NCBI GenBank assembly: GCA_002842095.1
Contig: PHCB01000003.1
Span: 62,001 to 126,000 of the forward strand
Direction: 5' to 3'
DNA from: a candidate division BRC1 bacterium HGW-BRC1-1
GTDB lineage: Bacteria; Sumerlaeota; Sumerlaeia; Sumerlaeales; Sumerlaeaceae
DNA length: 64,000 nt
The position numbers and the translations under genes are program-made. The notes below the pieces were generated by a model. The model was not told the origin of the DNA, ran no database searches, and worked only from the letters and a program-made list of their open reading frames with translations. This document shows, in pieces, positions 15,038 through 24,775 of the stretch (within the stretch, counting starts at the first letter, position 1; every line of letters starts with the position of its first letter).

Positions 15038-16693
15038 ATGGCGGACAGGCGCGGTTTCACGATGAAGGCGGCGCGCGAAGGCATCGCGGTGAAGCGTAAT
15101 GCAGTGGGTGTTTTCGCGCTGTTTCTCGCGCTGTATATCCTCACAGCCGGCGGGCATCTGTACTCGCCCGACGAAGAAATCATGTTTCGCACCACGGAGG
15201 CGCTGGCCACGCGGGGAACGCTGGCCATCGAACCGATCCGCGGGCCCGACGGCAGCACGTTCGCCTCGGCGGCGGGCAGCGACCGCCGCGAATACGCGCA
15301 GTACGGCGTGGGGAACAGCCTGCTGGCGGTTCCGCTGTTTGCCGTGGGGCAGTTGGCAACGCGATTTGTGAGCGACGAGACTGCATTGCGCCTGCTGGAC
15401 TTTCGAACCACCGGTCAGGCCATCCCCGATGAGGGCCCCGGTCGCGGTCACGCGCTGCTGCGGCGCTTCGCGGTGTCGTTTCAGGGCGCGCTGGTGGGTG
15501 CGGCAACCTGCGCGTTGTTGTTCGTGATGGTGTTGGGCATGGAACGCGACCGGCGGCGCTGGGAGGCGGTTCGCGATGCGGACATCGATCTTCCTGTGCG
15601 CGAACCAGTTGCCTCGCCCGCACAGGTGGCCTGGCTGACCACGCTTCTGTATGGCGCGGCCACCATGGCCTGGCCCCATGCCCGCACGTTTTTCAGCGAA
15701 CCGCCCGCCACGTTTTTCGTACTGCTGGCGTTTGCATTTGCGGCGGCTCCGGGGCGCCTGCGCGGCGTAACACCGATGGCGGCGCTGGGGGCGGGGGCGG
15801 CCTTCGCGGCTGCGCTGCTCACGCGGCTCGACTGCGCTTTCGTTTTCCCCGGACTCGTTCTATTTTTGCTGCTTCGCCACGGCGAGGCCTCGGCGGGCGG
15901 ATGTCTCGCTACAGCCCTTCGGCGGCCTGCAGCCGATATTTTCCGTGCAGCTTTCGCCCCGGCTTTCCTCGGGCGCGTCGCCGTTTTTGCCGCGCCGTTG
16001 CTGGTGACCGTGGGGATTGTGCTGGGTCTCAACCGGCTGCACTTTGGCGGTTGGTTTGCCAGCGCATACTCCGACCAACCCGAGGGGATCCAGTTCACCA
16101 CGCCCCTGGTGGCGGGGCTTTATGGTTTCCTGTTCAGCGTGGGCAAAAGCGTGTTTTTGTTTTCGCCCGCCTTGCTGCTGGGCATCGCCGGCTTTGGGCG
16201 ATTCGCTCGTCGCCATGCGGCTTTCGCGGCGGGCGTGGCGGCGGTTGTCCTGCTCAGTCTGCTCATCCATGCCCGCTGGCAGAACTGGGCCGGCGGATGG
16301 TGCTGGGGCCCGCGTCACATTTTCCTCGCGCATGTTTTTGCCGTGATTCCCGCAGCGGGATTTGTGGTGCGTTGGACCCGCGCGCGCGCAGTTACTTTTT
16401 TCGCGGTGATGATTCTCGGCGCGGGTGTGCAGCTTTATGGGTCGTCGCAAAATTTCATCGATTACTATGTGCTGTACTACCGAACGCCCGACACTACACC
16501 CAACGCCTGGGCCATGTATTCGGCCGAGGATGTCGCGCCCATGCGCTTGGTGGCGCCCATCAACGACACCATTTACGTGCCGCAAAACAGCCAGTGGGAG
16601 CGCTACTCCGAGATGGCGCAACTCGGCTACACAGACAACCTCTGGTTGCGTCTGATGAACCGCAGCAAGGTCAGCGAGCCCCGCGTCCGATGA
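15038..16693 (+). CDS. Polytopic membrane protein, probable lipid-carrier-dependent glycosyltransferase
   Basis: 551 residues with about ten hydrophobic helices. Shortly after the first helix comes HLYSPDEEIMFRTTEAL, which resembles the first-loop Asp-Glu of GT39/GT83 (PMT/ArnT-like) enzymes that use polyprenyl-phosphate sugars. The C-terminal part contains an extramembrane stretch rich in aromatic residues. Such proteins glycosylate surface lipids, glycans or proteins on the outer face of the inner membrane. The gene starts 4 bp after the methyltransferase, suggesting a three-gene operon. The first ATG is used; an alternative ATG at 15062 would shorten it by 8 residues. Confidence 0.65.
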   Translation: MADRRGFTMKAAREGIAVKRNAVGVFALFLALYILTAGGHLYSPDEEIMFRTTEALATRGTLAIEPIRGPDGSTFASAAGSDRREYAQYGVGNSLLAVPLFAVGQLATRFVSDETALRLLDFRTTGQAIPDEGPGRGHALLRRFAVSFQGALVGAATCALLFVMVLGMERDRRRWEAVRDADIDLPVREPVASPAQVAWLTTLLYGAATMAWPHARTFFSEPPATFFVLLAFAFAAAPGRLRGVTPMAALGAGAAFAAALLTRLDCAFVFPGLVLFLLLRHGEASAGGCLATALRRPAADIFRAAFAPAFLGRVAVFAAPLLVTVGIVLGLNRLHFGGWFASAYSDQPEGIQFTTPLVAGLYGFLFSVGKSVFLFSPALLLGIAGFGRFARRHAAFAAGVAAVVLLSLLIHARWQNWAGGWCWGPRHIFLAHVFAVIPAAGFVVRWTRARAVTFFAVMILGAGVQLYGSSQNFIDYYVLYYRTPDTTPNAWAMYSAEDVAPMRLVAPINDTIYVPQNSQWERYSEMAQLGYTDNLWLRLMNRSKVSEPRVR

Positions 16694-16784
16694 GCGCCCG
16701 GCGTGCAGCAGATTGCCCCGCACATTGTAGTTCGTCTGCAACCAATCCAATGACGACACAACTCTTACGCGCCGAGACAGCACC

Positions 16785-17615
16785 ATGAGCCGTTTTTCCA
16801 AACTGGAAACGGGTGATGGCATCGCGCCAAAAAGTGACGCACCGGCCATAGGCCAGCGGCGCGGAGGCGACCGGGCGGCGCGTAACGCTGCCCAGCAAAC
16901 CGACGATGTGGTTTATGACCACGCCTATTATCAGGCCGAGGGAGATCGTTTGTTTGCGCTCGGCTCCTTCGAGCAGGCGTTGCGCGTGTACTCGCGCGCC
17001 ATTCAATCTGAGGCCGCCCAGGTGAACCCGTGGGTGGGTCAGGTGCTCTGTTTGCTCATGATGGGCCAGGCGAAAGAAGCCATGGTTTGGGTGAAGCGGG
17101 CTTTGGAATTGTTCCCGGAGGAGGCCCGCGTGATTGCGTTGCAGGGCTCGACCTATGCGCATCAGGGCATGGTGCAGCGCGGGATTGGTTGCTCCGATGC
17201 CGCGCTGGCAAAAAATGGGTCAGACCCGCTGGTGTGGGTGTTGCGGGGCGAGGTGTTGTCGATGGCGGAAAACAGTAACGCGCAATTTTGTTTCGAGAAA
17301 GCGCTGGAGATGCGACCGTCTGGCGACGCGAGGATTCCCATGCTGATGGGTCAGTTGCTGTTCAAGCGACGCAAGTGGGCGCTGGCTGCTGAGTATCTCG
17401 CGACAGCCGTGGGAGAGGCCCCGCGCAACGAGGCTGCCTGGGTGGCGTTGGGCGAAGCGCGGGAGAAGCTCGGGGCCGATGAAGCGGCGTTCATGGCGTT
17501 CGAAACGGCGTTGCAGTTAAACCCCAACAACCAGGCCGCCGAGACCGGCAAAGCCCGCCTGAGCCACACGCCCATGTTGTTGCGTCTGGCGCGGCGTTTG
17601 TTCGGCAAGGGATAG
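16785..17615 (+). CDS. Tetratricopeptide-repeat protein
   Basis: 276 residues with about five or six TPR-like helical repeats from residue 45 on (for example the segment around LFALGSFEQALRVYSRAIQ and the later LGADEAAFMAFETALQLNP). No signal peptide or membrane segment, so cytoplasmic. TPRs act as protein-interaction scaffolds; the partner is not evident. It follows the membrane glycosyltransferase-like gene by 91 bp and precedes coaE. Confidence 0.8.
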   Translation: MSRFSKLETGDGIAPKSDAPAIGQRRGGDRAARNAAQQTDDVVYDHAYYQAEGDRLFALGSFEQALRVYSRAIQSEAAQVNPWVGQVLCLLMMGQAKEAMVWVKRALELFPEEARVIALQGSTYAHQGMVQRGIGCSDAALAKNGSDPLVWVLRGEVLSMAENSNAQFCFEKALEMRPSGDARIPMLMGQLLFKRRKWALAAEYLATAVGEAPRNEAAWVALGEAREKLGADEAAFMAFETALQLNPNNQAAETGKARLSHTPMLLRLARRLFGKG

Positions 17616-17779
17616 TCCCCCGGGCGTTTGGTGGTGTGACTTGGGTGCTCCGAACTTCTTCTTGAAAATAATCCCCCGCCGGGGTGTACATCACATTGCT
17701 GTATCGCAACTTCCTCGATTTACCCACCCGCAACACTCTTCCCTAAAGATCGCTTAATTCCCCCAATCTTGCGTTTATT

Positions 17780-18379
17780 GTGATCATTGGTCTGACCGGT
17801 TCCCTTGGCAGTGGCAAAACCACCGTTGCTCATATGTTTGAGAAAATGGGTGGGGCTATTGTTATTGATGCCGACGCGATAGCCCGGAAGGTGCAGGAAC
17901 CCGGTGGTTCGGCTTTCGAGGAGATTGTACAGGCTTTTGGTCCGGAAGTGGTTCTGCCCGACGGCAGCGGTCTGGATCGGCGGAAGTTGGCAGCAGAGGT
18001 TTTTTCAAGCGTCGAAAAACTGGCGCGTCTCAACGCCATCGTGCACCCCCGGGTGCGCGAAGAGGAAATGCGATTGTTGGCTCTCCACGGCGGCGAGAAG
18101 CTGGTGGTGTTGAACGTGGCGTTGTTGCTGGAAAACACCATGAACGAACTGGTTGATCGCGTGGTTGTGGTAACGGTTTCCGAGGCGAAGCGTCGCGAGC
18201 GTTTGTTTGAACGCAGCGGCATGTCGCCCGAAGAAGTTGAGCGCCGGCTTGCGGCGCAGATGCCGCAGGAGGAAAAAGTGCGGCGCGCAGATGATGTGAT
18301 TGATAACGATTCGGGTCTTGAAGCGACCCGGCAGCAGGTCAGGGACCTGTTAAAAAATTGGGGCATGGACCCTCGGTGA
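17780..18379 (+). CDS. coaE: Dephospho-CoA kinase CoaE
   Basis: 199 residues, GTG start ([14 protein letters not shown] follows). The P-loop GSLGSGKT is at 7-14, DADAIARKV contains the conserved Asp that binds the substrate, and the HPRVREEE region matches the CoaE fold. It phosphorylates the 3'-hydroxyl of dephospho-CoA in the last step of coenzyme A synthesis. The next gene is rho, 130 bp away; coaE and rho are neighbours in several bacterial groups. Confidence 0.95.
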   Translation: MIIGLTGSLGSGKTTVAHMFEKMGGAIVIDADAIARKVQEPGGSAFEEIVQAFGPEVVLPDGSGLDRRKLAAEVFSSVEKLARLNAIVHPRVREEEMRLLALHGGEKLVVLNVALLLENTMNELVDRVVVVTVSEAKRRERLFERSGMSPEEVERRLAAQMPQEEKVRRADDVIDNDSGLEATRQQVRDLLKNWGMDPR

Positions 18380-18509
18380 TGAACCGGGGAGCCAATTCGC
18401 TCCCTTCCATTCGATGGAAAATTTTCGCCGCGAGGGTCGCGACGAACCATGTGTTTTGAATCACCAAAAAGCAGCAGGCAGACCAAGCAAGGAAAAGGAC
18501 ACGCATACC

Positions 18510-19760
18510 GTGGACGTTGAACAACTGAAGAAAAGCACCATGAACGATTTGGCCGAGATGGCGAAAGAGTTCAACATCGAGGGCTACTCCAATCTCCGCA
18601 AACAGGACCTGATCTTCAAAATCCTGCAGGCCGACTCCGAGCGCGAAGGCAATATTTACGGTGAGGGCGTGCTGGAAATCCTGCCCGATGGTTTCGGTTT
18701 TCTCCGCTCGCAGGCCTACAATTATCTGCCCGGTCCGGACGACATTTACGTCTCCCCGTCGCAGATCCGCCGCTTCAGTCTGCGCAAAGGCGACTACATC
18801 TCCGGGCAAATCCGGTCCCCCAAAGAGAGCGAACGCTACTTCGCGCTGCTCAAGCTGGACCACATTAACAATGAGCTGCCGGAAGAAGCGCGTAACAAAA
18901 CGATTTTCGACAACCTGACGCCGCTTTATCCGCAGAAAAGTTTGAAGCTGGAAACCACCCCCAAGGTGCTGACCACCCGCGTGCTCGACCTGATGGTGCC
19001 CATCGGCATGGGTCAGCGGGCGCTCATCGTGGCCCCGCCGCGCACCGGCAAGACGGTCATCCTGCAGCAGATCGCCAACGCCATTTCCATCAACCACCCC
19101 GAGGTCAGCCTCATTGTGTTGCTCATCGATGAGCGCCCCGAGGAAGTGACCGACATGGAGCGCAGTGTGAAGGGCGAGGTTGTCAGTTCCACGTTCGACG
19201 AGCCCGCCGACCGCCACGTTCAGGTGGCCGAGATGGTCATCGAGAAGGCCAAGCGCATGGTGGAATACGGCAAGGAAGTCGTCATTCTGCTCGACTCCAT
19301 TACCCGCCTAGCCCGCGCCTACAACACGGTGTGCCCGCCCAGCGGACGCATCATGACGGGCGGTCTGGATACCAATGCGCTGCAACGGCCCAAGCGGTTC
19401 TTCGGCGCGGCGCGTAACATCGAGGAGGGCGGCAGCCTCACCATCATCGCCACGGCCCTCATCGACACCGGTAGCCGCATGGACGATGTGATTTTCGAAG
19501 AGTTCAAGGGCACGGGTAATTGTGAAGTGAACCTCGACCGCAAGCTGGCCGACCGTCGCATCTTCCCGAGCATCGATCTGCTGCGCAGCGGCACCCGCAA
19601 GGAAGAGCTGCTGCTGACCGACAAGGTGCTGCAGCGCGTGTGGCTGTTGCGCAAGGTGCTTACCGAGATGAGCCCCGTGGAAGCCATGGAGTTCGTGCTG
19701 GAGCGTTTGCGTAAAAACGACACCAACCAGGAATTCCTCGACAACATGGGCGCGCGGTAA
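18510..19760 (+). CDS. rho: Transcription termination factor Rho
   Basis: 416 residues from GTG 18510, which has AAGGAAAAGGA (18489-18499) upstream; the ATG at 18414 would add 32 residues unlike any Rho N-terminus. N-terminal Rho-N helix bundle about 1-45 ([20 protein letters not shown]), cold-shock-like RNA-binding domain with RNP1 DGFGFLR (60-66), then the RecA-like hexameric ATPase with Walker A APPRTGKT (175-182), and the arginine-finger region. Rho unwinds RNA-DNA hybrids to end transcription. Length agrees with E. coli Rho (419). The gene itself ends at a strong intrinsic terminator. Confidence 0.97.
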   Translation: MDVEQLKKSTMNDLAEMAKEFNIEGYSNLRKQDLIFKILQADSEREGNIYGEGVLEILPDGFGFLRSQAYNYLPGPDDIYVSPSQIRRFSLRKGDYISGQIRSPKESERYFALLKLDHINNELPEEARNKTIFDNLTPLYPQKSLKLETTPKVLTTRVLDLMVPIGMGQRALIVAPPRTGKTVILQQIANAISINHPEVSLIVLLIDERPEEVTDMERSVKGEVVSSTFDEPADRHVQVAEMVIEKAKRMVEYGKEVVILLDSITRLARAYNTVCPPSGRIMTGGLDTNALQRPKRFFGAARNIEEGGSLTIIATALIDTGSRMDDVIFEEFKGTGNCEVNLDRKLADRRIFPSIDLLRSGTRKEELLLTDKVLQRVWLLRKVLTEMSPVEAMEFVLERLRKNDTNQEFLDNMGAR

Positions 19761-19793
19761 TTTCGCGAGGCCGGTTTTAAGGATTTAAGTTTT

Positions 19794-19837
19794 GAAAAAA
19801 ACGCCTTTGCCCGCCATCTGGGTAAAGGTGTTTTTTT
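19794..19837. terminator. Bidirectional intrinsic terminator between rho and the ClC gene
   Basis: A 12-bp stem (19801-19812 with 19820-19831, two G-T pairs) around a 7-base loop is preceded by an A-run (19794-19800) and followed by a T-run (19831-19837). It can therefore terminate rho on the plus strand and the convergent channel gene on the minus strand. Confidence 0.88.
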
Positions 19838-19862
19838 GTGGGTGGTCAGGTCGCCGGCTCTT

Positions 19863-19897
19863 GCTTTTCTTTGCGGCTTCGCGTCTTTGCGTCAAAG
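19863..19897. repeat. GCAAAGAN repeat, reverse orientation (copy 1)
   Basis: On the minus strand this reads CTTTGACGCAAAGACGC and continues with further GCAAAG units: a short 8-bp-period array of the family also found at 21871, 22041, 38613, 43061, 43459 and 59264. It lies 15 bp downstream of the ClC channel stop codon. Confidence 0.75.
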
Positions 19898-19911
19898 TTT
19901 TGCACCCGCTA

Positions 19912-21759
19912 CTACTCCATCTGTATCCCGCAGATGGCGTTGGCCAGTTCTTCGCGCGTGATGAAACCGGCGAACGGAGCCTTCGGGCCGCGCCCGTGGA
20001 AGACGGGCACGGCGTCGCCGCCCAGTCGCCGCATCAGCAGAAACGCTTCAACCAAACTGTCCGTCGGTTCCAGCGCACCGCGCACGGGTGTGGCCAGTTC
20101 GCTGGCAATCATGAGGTCGCCCATTTCGGGCGACAGCAGCCCCGATTTTATGTCGCTGAGCGCCACCATGCCAATCAGCTTGCCCGACGCCGGCACCACC
20201 GGCAGCACGTCCAGTCCGCTGTCGGCAAACTTGTGCAACACATCGCGCAGGCGTTCGTCGCCGCGCAGGATCGGCGGGCGAATCATGGCGTCGGCCACCG
20301 TCAGCCCCGACAACGCGGTGGCCGTGCGGGCGAGGTCGGGGTCGAAGCCCGCGCCGAGAAGCGTGACCGTGTAAATGGACGGTGTGCGCAGGAGTGCCGT
20401 AACGACTGATGATGCGGCGATGGCGATCAGCGCGGCCAGCACCACCTCGTAGCTGCCGCCGGTGATGTCGAACAGGATCAACGTGCCGGTGATGGGAGCT
20501 TGAAAGACGCCGGCAATCATTGCGGCCATGGCGGCCAGCGGAAAAGCTCGCAAGGTGATGGCGGTTTCGGGTCCGGCCACCCAACCACACAGGTGAGCAA
20601 ACGCGCCCCCCAGAGCCGCGCCGATGAACAGGCTCGGTGCGAAACTTCCGCCCGGCGCGCCGGTGCCCAGCGTCAGGCTGGTGGCCAGAATTTTAGCGAA
20701 CACCAACAACCAAAGCAGAGGTGACAGATCTTTGAGATGCACGACGTTATTGATGAATTCGTAACCCTCGCCGCGCACGTCGGGGAAGGCCAGCGCCATC
20801 AGACCCACCAGCAGGCCACCCGCAGCGGGAGCATACCAGCGTCCGCGCAATATGGCGGGCATATGCTTCGTTGTCAGATGAACTGACTTAATGAACGCCA
20901 CCGAGGCCAGTCCGCACAGAATACCCAGGATCAGAAACAGCGGTAGCTCGGTCAGCGAAGCGTGCTCGCTCCACATGCCACCGAAAGCCGGCGCCTGACC
21001 GAAAAAAATGCGCGACATGGCTCCGCCCGCCACGGCAGCCAACACGGCGGCGGCGGCGGTGGAGAGACCAAAATCTTTGAGAATGATTTCGAGGGCGAAA
21101 AACACGCCGCCCAACGGTGCATTAAAAATGGCCGCAATGGCACCCGCAATGCCGCAGCCCACCAGCACCGGTTGCTCGCGTTTACGTAGGTGGGCGATGG
21201 GAACAAAAGCCTGCCCCACGCCCGCACCCAACTCGGCAATGGGCCCCTCGGGACCGGCGCTGCCGCCGCTGGCAATGACCAGCATCGAGAGGAGCGACTT
21301 GGCCCCGTAGCGTTTGTGAAACTTGGCGACGTTGCCCGTGGTGACCGATCGGATGATTGCGGGCACGCCGTGACTCTCGCCGCCCAGGTGCATGGTGTGG
21401 ATCAGCAATCCGGCCAACCCCGCGCCGGCGGCCGGCACGAGCACCGTGAGGATGACACCCAGCCAGAAGGGGAGCCCGCTTGCTGCCGGGTCGAGCCAGT
21501 CCGCGCCCACCATGACAATATAACGATAGCCGCACGCGACCAGTCCACCGGCGATACCAACGGGTACGGCCAGCAGCATGATGCGCTGGCGCTCGCCCAT
21601 GTTGCGCCAGCCGCGCACCAGCCAAAGGCCGGGGGTGGTCCAGCGCCACGCCTCACGGGCGGGCGGGGGCGTCTTCTCCGCGGCGGGCTCTGTTCCACCG
21701 GCTAAGGCGGGGCCTTCAGAGCTCAAACTTGGGCCCGAGCAATTTCTAAAATCCTGCAA
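19912..21759 (-). CDS. ClC-family chloride channel/antiporter with CBS domains
   Basis: About 615 residues with roughly ten to twelve membrane helices, the selectivity-filter motif GGSAGPEGPIAE (containing the gating-glutamate GxEGP loop) and, at the C-terminus, two CBS domains (SVVTALLRTP onwards) that usually bind adenine nucleotides. ClC proteins conduct chloride or exchange it for protons in the inner membrane. The frame is open up to 21900, but its first residues (MRLCIFASK) are translated intergenic repeat. Possible starts are TTG 21759, TTG 21732 or ATG 21600, none with a good ribosome binding site; I use 21759 provisionally. An upstream mini-frame with a good ribosome binding site lies at 21723-21812. 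Confidence 0.9.
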   Translation of the reverse strand: MQDFRNCSGPSLSSEGPALAGGTEPAAEKTPPPAREAWRWTTPGLWLVRGWRNMGERQRIMLLAVPVGIAGGLVACGYRYIVMVGADWLDPAASGLPFWLGVILTVLVPAAGAGLAGLLIHTMHLGGESHGVPAIIRSVTTGNVAKFHKRYGAKSLLSMLVIASGGSAGPEGPIAELGAGVGQAFVPIAHLRKREQPVLVGCGIAGAIAAIFNAPLGGVFFALEIILKDFGLSTAAAAVLAAVAGGAMSRIFFGQAPAFGGMWSEHASLTELPLFLILGILCGLASVAFIKSVHLTTKHMPAILRGRWYAPAAGGLLVGLMALAFPDVRGEGYEFINNVVHLKDLSPLLWLLVFAKILATSLTLGTGAPGGSFAPSLFIGAALGGAFAHLCGWVAGPETAITLRAFPLAAMAAMIAGVFQAPITGTLILFDITGGSYEVVLAALIAIAASSVVTALLRTPSIYTVTLLGAGFDPDLARTATALSGLTVADAMIRPPILRGDERLRDVLHKFADSGLDVLPVVPASGKLIGMVALSDIKSGLLSPEMGDLMIASELATPVRGALEPTDSLVEAFLLMRRLGGDAVPVFHGRGPKAPFAGFITREELANAICGIQME

Positions 21760-21870
21760 ACCAATCGGGCCCCAACGGATCGAAGGAGGCTGCGATTGGG
21801 TCTGGCTACCATGGGGGTTTTCTCCGTTAGAAAGAAACTGAGTATGGTGGAAACTACCGGAAAACACCAG

Positions 21871-21950
21871 AAGCTTTGACGCAAAGATGCAAAGACGCAA
21901 AGAAAAGCTGAGGTAAAATTTTGACGAGAAGATGCAAAGAAAGCAAAGAA
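21871..21950. repeat. GCAAAGAN repeat, forward orientation (copy 2, double array)
   Basis: A first array, TTTGACGCAAAGATGC with two more GCAAAGA units, ends near 21908; a second, degenerate one, GACGAGAAGATGCAAAGAAA, runs to about 21950. Together with copy 3 (22041-22073, opposite orientation) it forms an inverted pair around a very AT-rich 90-bp core. The remaining part of the 21760-22133 gap holds no gene that I can support. Confidence 0.75.
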
Positions 21951-22040
21951 GATAAATTAATATAAAGATTTAATGAAAAGTTATATGTTTATAACATGAG
22001 ATATATTGCGCATGGTTTTCGTGCGAAAGTATTCGCGTCT

Positions 22041-22073
22041 GCTTTTCTTTGCGTCTTTGCGTCAGGATTTTAA
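22041..22073. repeat. GCAAAGAN repeat, reverse orientation (copy 3)
   Basis: GCTTTTCTTTGCGTCTTTGC followed by GTCAGGATTTTAA. It is the inverted partner of copy 2 and ends about 60 bp before a glycosyltransferase gene. The tail TCAGGATTTT recurs at 43580. Confidence 0.75.
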
Positions 22074-22133
22074 TCCCCCGACTGAAATGATTGGCATTCT
22101 CTCCCGCATTCCCCGTTAGATGCGCGAGCCCTC

Positions 22134-23255
22134 ATGAACATTCTTCTTCTCAACAGCGCGCGAAAATTTATCGGTGAAGCGGCCCACTGCCTTGCGTTGG
22201 CGCGCGAGTTCTCGGTGCGGGGGCATCGCGTGTGGCTTGGTGTGCGAAGCGGGTTCGAGTTGGAAGAACGCGCCCGCGAGGAAGCCCATTGCACAGTGAT
22301 TCCCTTCACGTTCAGCGGGAGCTTTTCGCCATCCTCAGATGCCCGCGACGTGCTCGCCTTGCGGCGATTGATTCGCACCGAAGCCATCGACGTGGTCCAT
22401 TGCCACCGTGGCAAGGACCACTGGCTTGCGGCTGCGGCGCTGATGTTTTTCCCCAAGCCTCCGCCCACGGTGCGCACGCGCCACGTGGTCGTGCCCATGG
22501 CCACGCACGTGTTCAACCGTTGGTTGCTGGGCCGAAGAACCAGTCGTGTGATTGCGGTCTCGAAGCAGGCCGCCGCGGGTCTGGGACCCATGTGCGACCT
22601 TTTGGGTGACCGGCTGCGCGTCATATACTCTGCCGCAGACACGCAAAAGTTTCACCCCGACCAGCGCAGTGCCGCCTGTCGAGCAGAAATGGGCGTGGCC
22701 GCCAACGAGTTGTTGGTGGGTCTTGTGGCCCGGCTGCAAAACATCAAAGGGCAGCGCCAGTTTCTGGAGGCTGCCGCGCTGCTGGCTCCCCGCTTTCCTC
22801 AAACGAAGTTTCTCGTGGCGGGTCGGGGAAATGATGAACGCATCGCGCGGTTGCGCCAGATGGCCGCAAGCGCCGGCATTGCCGATCGCGTAATCTTTGT
22901 CGGATGGCTCGACGACGTGGCGGCGGCCATTGCATCGCTGGATGTGAGCGTGGTCGCCTCGCTGGGCAGCGAGGGTTCGAGCCGCATCTCGTATGAATCC
23001 ATGGCGTCGGGCACGGCGCTGGTGGCCACCACCGTGGGCTGCATCCCCGAGATAACCCGCGACGGCGAAACGGCTCTCCTCGTGCTCCCCGCCGATTCTA
23101 CCGCGCTGGCCCAGGCCATCGGGCGATTGCTCGAAAACGCCGAATTGCGTGCAGACCTCGCGGCCAGCGCTCTCGATTATGTGCGCGCCCATCACTCCAT
23201 GGGCCGCTGGGTGAACGACACGCTGGCCGTGTACGAAGAGGCTCTGGGCCGATGA
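22134..23255 (+). CDS. GT4-family glycosyltransferase
   Basis: 373 residues with the GT-B layout. N-terminal domain begins MNILLLNSARKFIG; the C-terminal domain (about 180-360) carries VGLVARLQNIKGQ and the sugar-nucleotide E-x7-E region, here GSEGSSRISYESMASGTALVA, which contains the usual catalytic glutamates spacing. Such enzymes retain stereochemistry and add hexoses in LPS, capsule or exopolysaccharide assembly at the cytoplasmic face. The next GT4 gene starts within its stop codon (ATGA), so the two are translationally coupled and probably act in succession on one glycan. No signal peptide. Confidence 0.88.
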   Translation: MNILLLNSARKFIGEAAHCLALAREFSVRGHRVWLGVRSGFELEERAREEAHCTVIPFTFSGSFSPSSDARDVLALRRLIRTEAIDVVHCHRGKDHWLAAAALMFFPKPPPTVRTRHVVVPMATHVFNRWLLGRRTSRVIAVSKQAAAGLGPMCDLLGDRLRVIYSAADTQKFHPDQRSAACRAEMGVAANELLVGLVARLQNIKGQRQFLEAAALLAPRFPQTKFLVAGRGNDERIARLRQMAASAGIADRVIFVGWLDDVAAAIASLDVSVVASLGSEGSSRISYESMASGTALVATTVGCIPEITRDGETALLVLPADSTALAQAIGRLLENAELRADLAASALDYVRAHHSMGRWVNDTLAVYEEALGR

Positions 23256-24382
23256 CCGCTGCCGACCGCCCGCGCGTGCTTCACGTGTACAAAGATTACT
23301 ATCCTCCCGTGATGGGCGGCATTGAAACGACCATCAATCTCATGGCCCGGGGGACGCTGGATGCCTTTGAGCCTAGTGTGCTCGTGTGCGCCGGGGACGG
23401 CGATCCCGGTGTGGTCTTGATTGATGGCGTGCGTGTGCGGCGCATCAAGGAATGGCGGCGCGTTTCGGGTGCGCCCGTGGCTCCCGAGTTCGTCACGGCG
23501 CTGCGCGAGGAGGCCGCCCGCGCCGACATCATCCATCTGCACCACCCCAACCCCACGGGCGATGTGGCGTTGCTCCTTTCGGGCGCGAAAAACCCCGCCG
23601 TGATGACGTATCATTCCGACATCGTGCGCCAGCGTTTCAGTCGCATCCTTTTCGCCCCCGTGCAGCATTGGTCCATGCGCCGCTGCGCCGTCATCATGCC
23701 CACGTCGCCGCAATATCTGGAGAGCAGTCCCTGGTTGCGGTGTTATCGCGAAAAATGCGAGGTGGTTCCCCTCGGCATCGACCTGGATCGGTTCAACAAA
23801 ACGCCCGCCATCGAGGAAGCGCGCAATGCATTGCGTCGGGCGAATCCGGGCAAGCTCATCGTTTTCGTGGGACGGTTGCGCTACTATAAGGGCCTCGAGT
23901 TTCTGCTGAAGGCCATGGTGGGGTTGCATGCCACGTTACTCATCGGTGGCACGGGTACCGACGAAGAGCGCCTGCGGAGCATTGCTGTCGGGATGAACAA
24001 CGTCCGATTTCTCGGTGACCTGACCGAGGAGCAGCTTGTGGCGCTGCTGCACGCGGCGGATATTTTCTGCATGCCATCGCATCTGCGCAGCGAGGCTTTC
24101 GGCCTCAGCATGGTGGAAGCCATGGCGTGCGCAAAGCCGGTGGTCAGTGCGCGGCTTGATACCGGCGTCTGTTTTGTAAATCGCGACGGAGTGAGCGGCG
24201 TGAACGTGGAGCCGGCCTCGCCCCCCGCGCTGCACGATGCCCTGGGCAAACTTCTGCAAGACAACGCCCTGCGGGCGCGCCTGGCCCATGGTGCCGTCTC
24301 CCGCGCCCAGGCGCGGTTCTCCGCCGAGGACATGTGCGACGCCTTGAAAAGTGTGTACCGCAGGGTGCTCGAAGGGGCTTGA
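23252..24382 (+). CDS. GT4-family glycosyltransferase
   Basis: 376 residues, overlapping the previous gene by 4 bp. It opens with LHVYKDYYPPVMGGIETTI, a hallmark of GT4 enzymes such as mannosyltransferases PimB/WbdC-like; the C-terminal domain has VFVGRLRYYKGLEFLLKA and the donor-binding stretch SEAFGLSMVEAMACAKPVV with the two conserved glutamates. Likely uses a nucleotide sugar to extend a surface glycan. Acceptor and linkage cannot be inferred; no polymerase, flippase or LPS core genes are nearby. Confidence 0.9.
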   Translation: MTAADRPRVLHVYKDYYPPVMGGIETTINLMARGTLDAFEPSVLVCAGDGDPGVVLIDGVRVRRIKEWRRVSGAPVAPEFVTALREEAARADIIHLHHPNPTGDVALLLSGAKNPAVMTYHSDIVRQRFSRILFAPVQHWSMRRCAVIMPTSPQYLESSPWLRCYREKCEVVPLGIDLDRFNKTPAIEEARNALRRANPGKLIVFVGRLRYYKGLEFLLKAMVGLHATLLIGGTGTDEERLRSIAVGMNNVRFLGDLTEEQLVALLHAADIFCMPSHLRSEAFGLSMVEAMACAKPVVSARLDTGVCFVNRDGVSGVNVEPASPPALHDALGKLLQDNALRARLAHGAVSRAQARFSAEDMCDALKSVYRRVLEGA

Positions 24383-24437
24383 ATACCATCACGGACGCTG
24401 CATAGGTTCCCTCAAATATCAGGAGGCATTAAACGTC

Positions 24438-24761
24438 ATGGCCATGTTTGGTTTTTATAAGAAGGACGACCCCGCCGCCGACGAGGCCGGGCAGGTTGAC
24501 GCCGGGGCTGACACCGCCGCCCCCTCCAACGAGGACGCGCAGGCTTTTGAAGAAGTTACCCGCATCATCGCCGAGATTCGCCCGTTTTTGCAGGCTGACG
24601 GCGGTGACGTGGAATTGCTGAAGATGGAAGACGGCATTGTTTTCGTGCGCCTCGTGGGTTCCTGCGTGGGATGCCCCAGCTCCCTCATGACGCTGAAACA
24701 TGGCGTTGAGGCGCGCCTGAAGGAATCCGTGCCTGCGGTCAAGTCTGTGGAAATGGTCTGA
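24438..24761 (+). CDS. NifU C-terminal-domain (Nfu-type) iron-sulfur cluster protein
   Basis: 107 residues from ATG 24438, preceded by AGGAGG at 24421-24426; upstream in-frame codons overlap the preceding glycosyltransferase. The last 70 residues are one NifU_C domain with [11 protein letters not shown] and the cluster-binding CVGC at 76-79. Nfu proteins carry or transfer [4Fe-4S] clusters to client enzymes. The N-terminal 35 residues are a disordered acidic/Ala-rich tail. No isc or suf genes are adjacent. Confidence 0.93.
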   Translation: MAMFGFYKKDDPAADEAGQVDAGADTAAPSNEDAQAFEEVTRIIAEIRPFLQADGGDVELLKMEDGIVFVRLVGSCVGCPSSLMTLKHGVEARLKESVPAVKSVEMV

Positions 24762-24775
24762 GGGTCGGACCCGCA

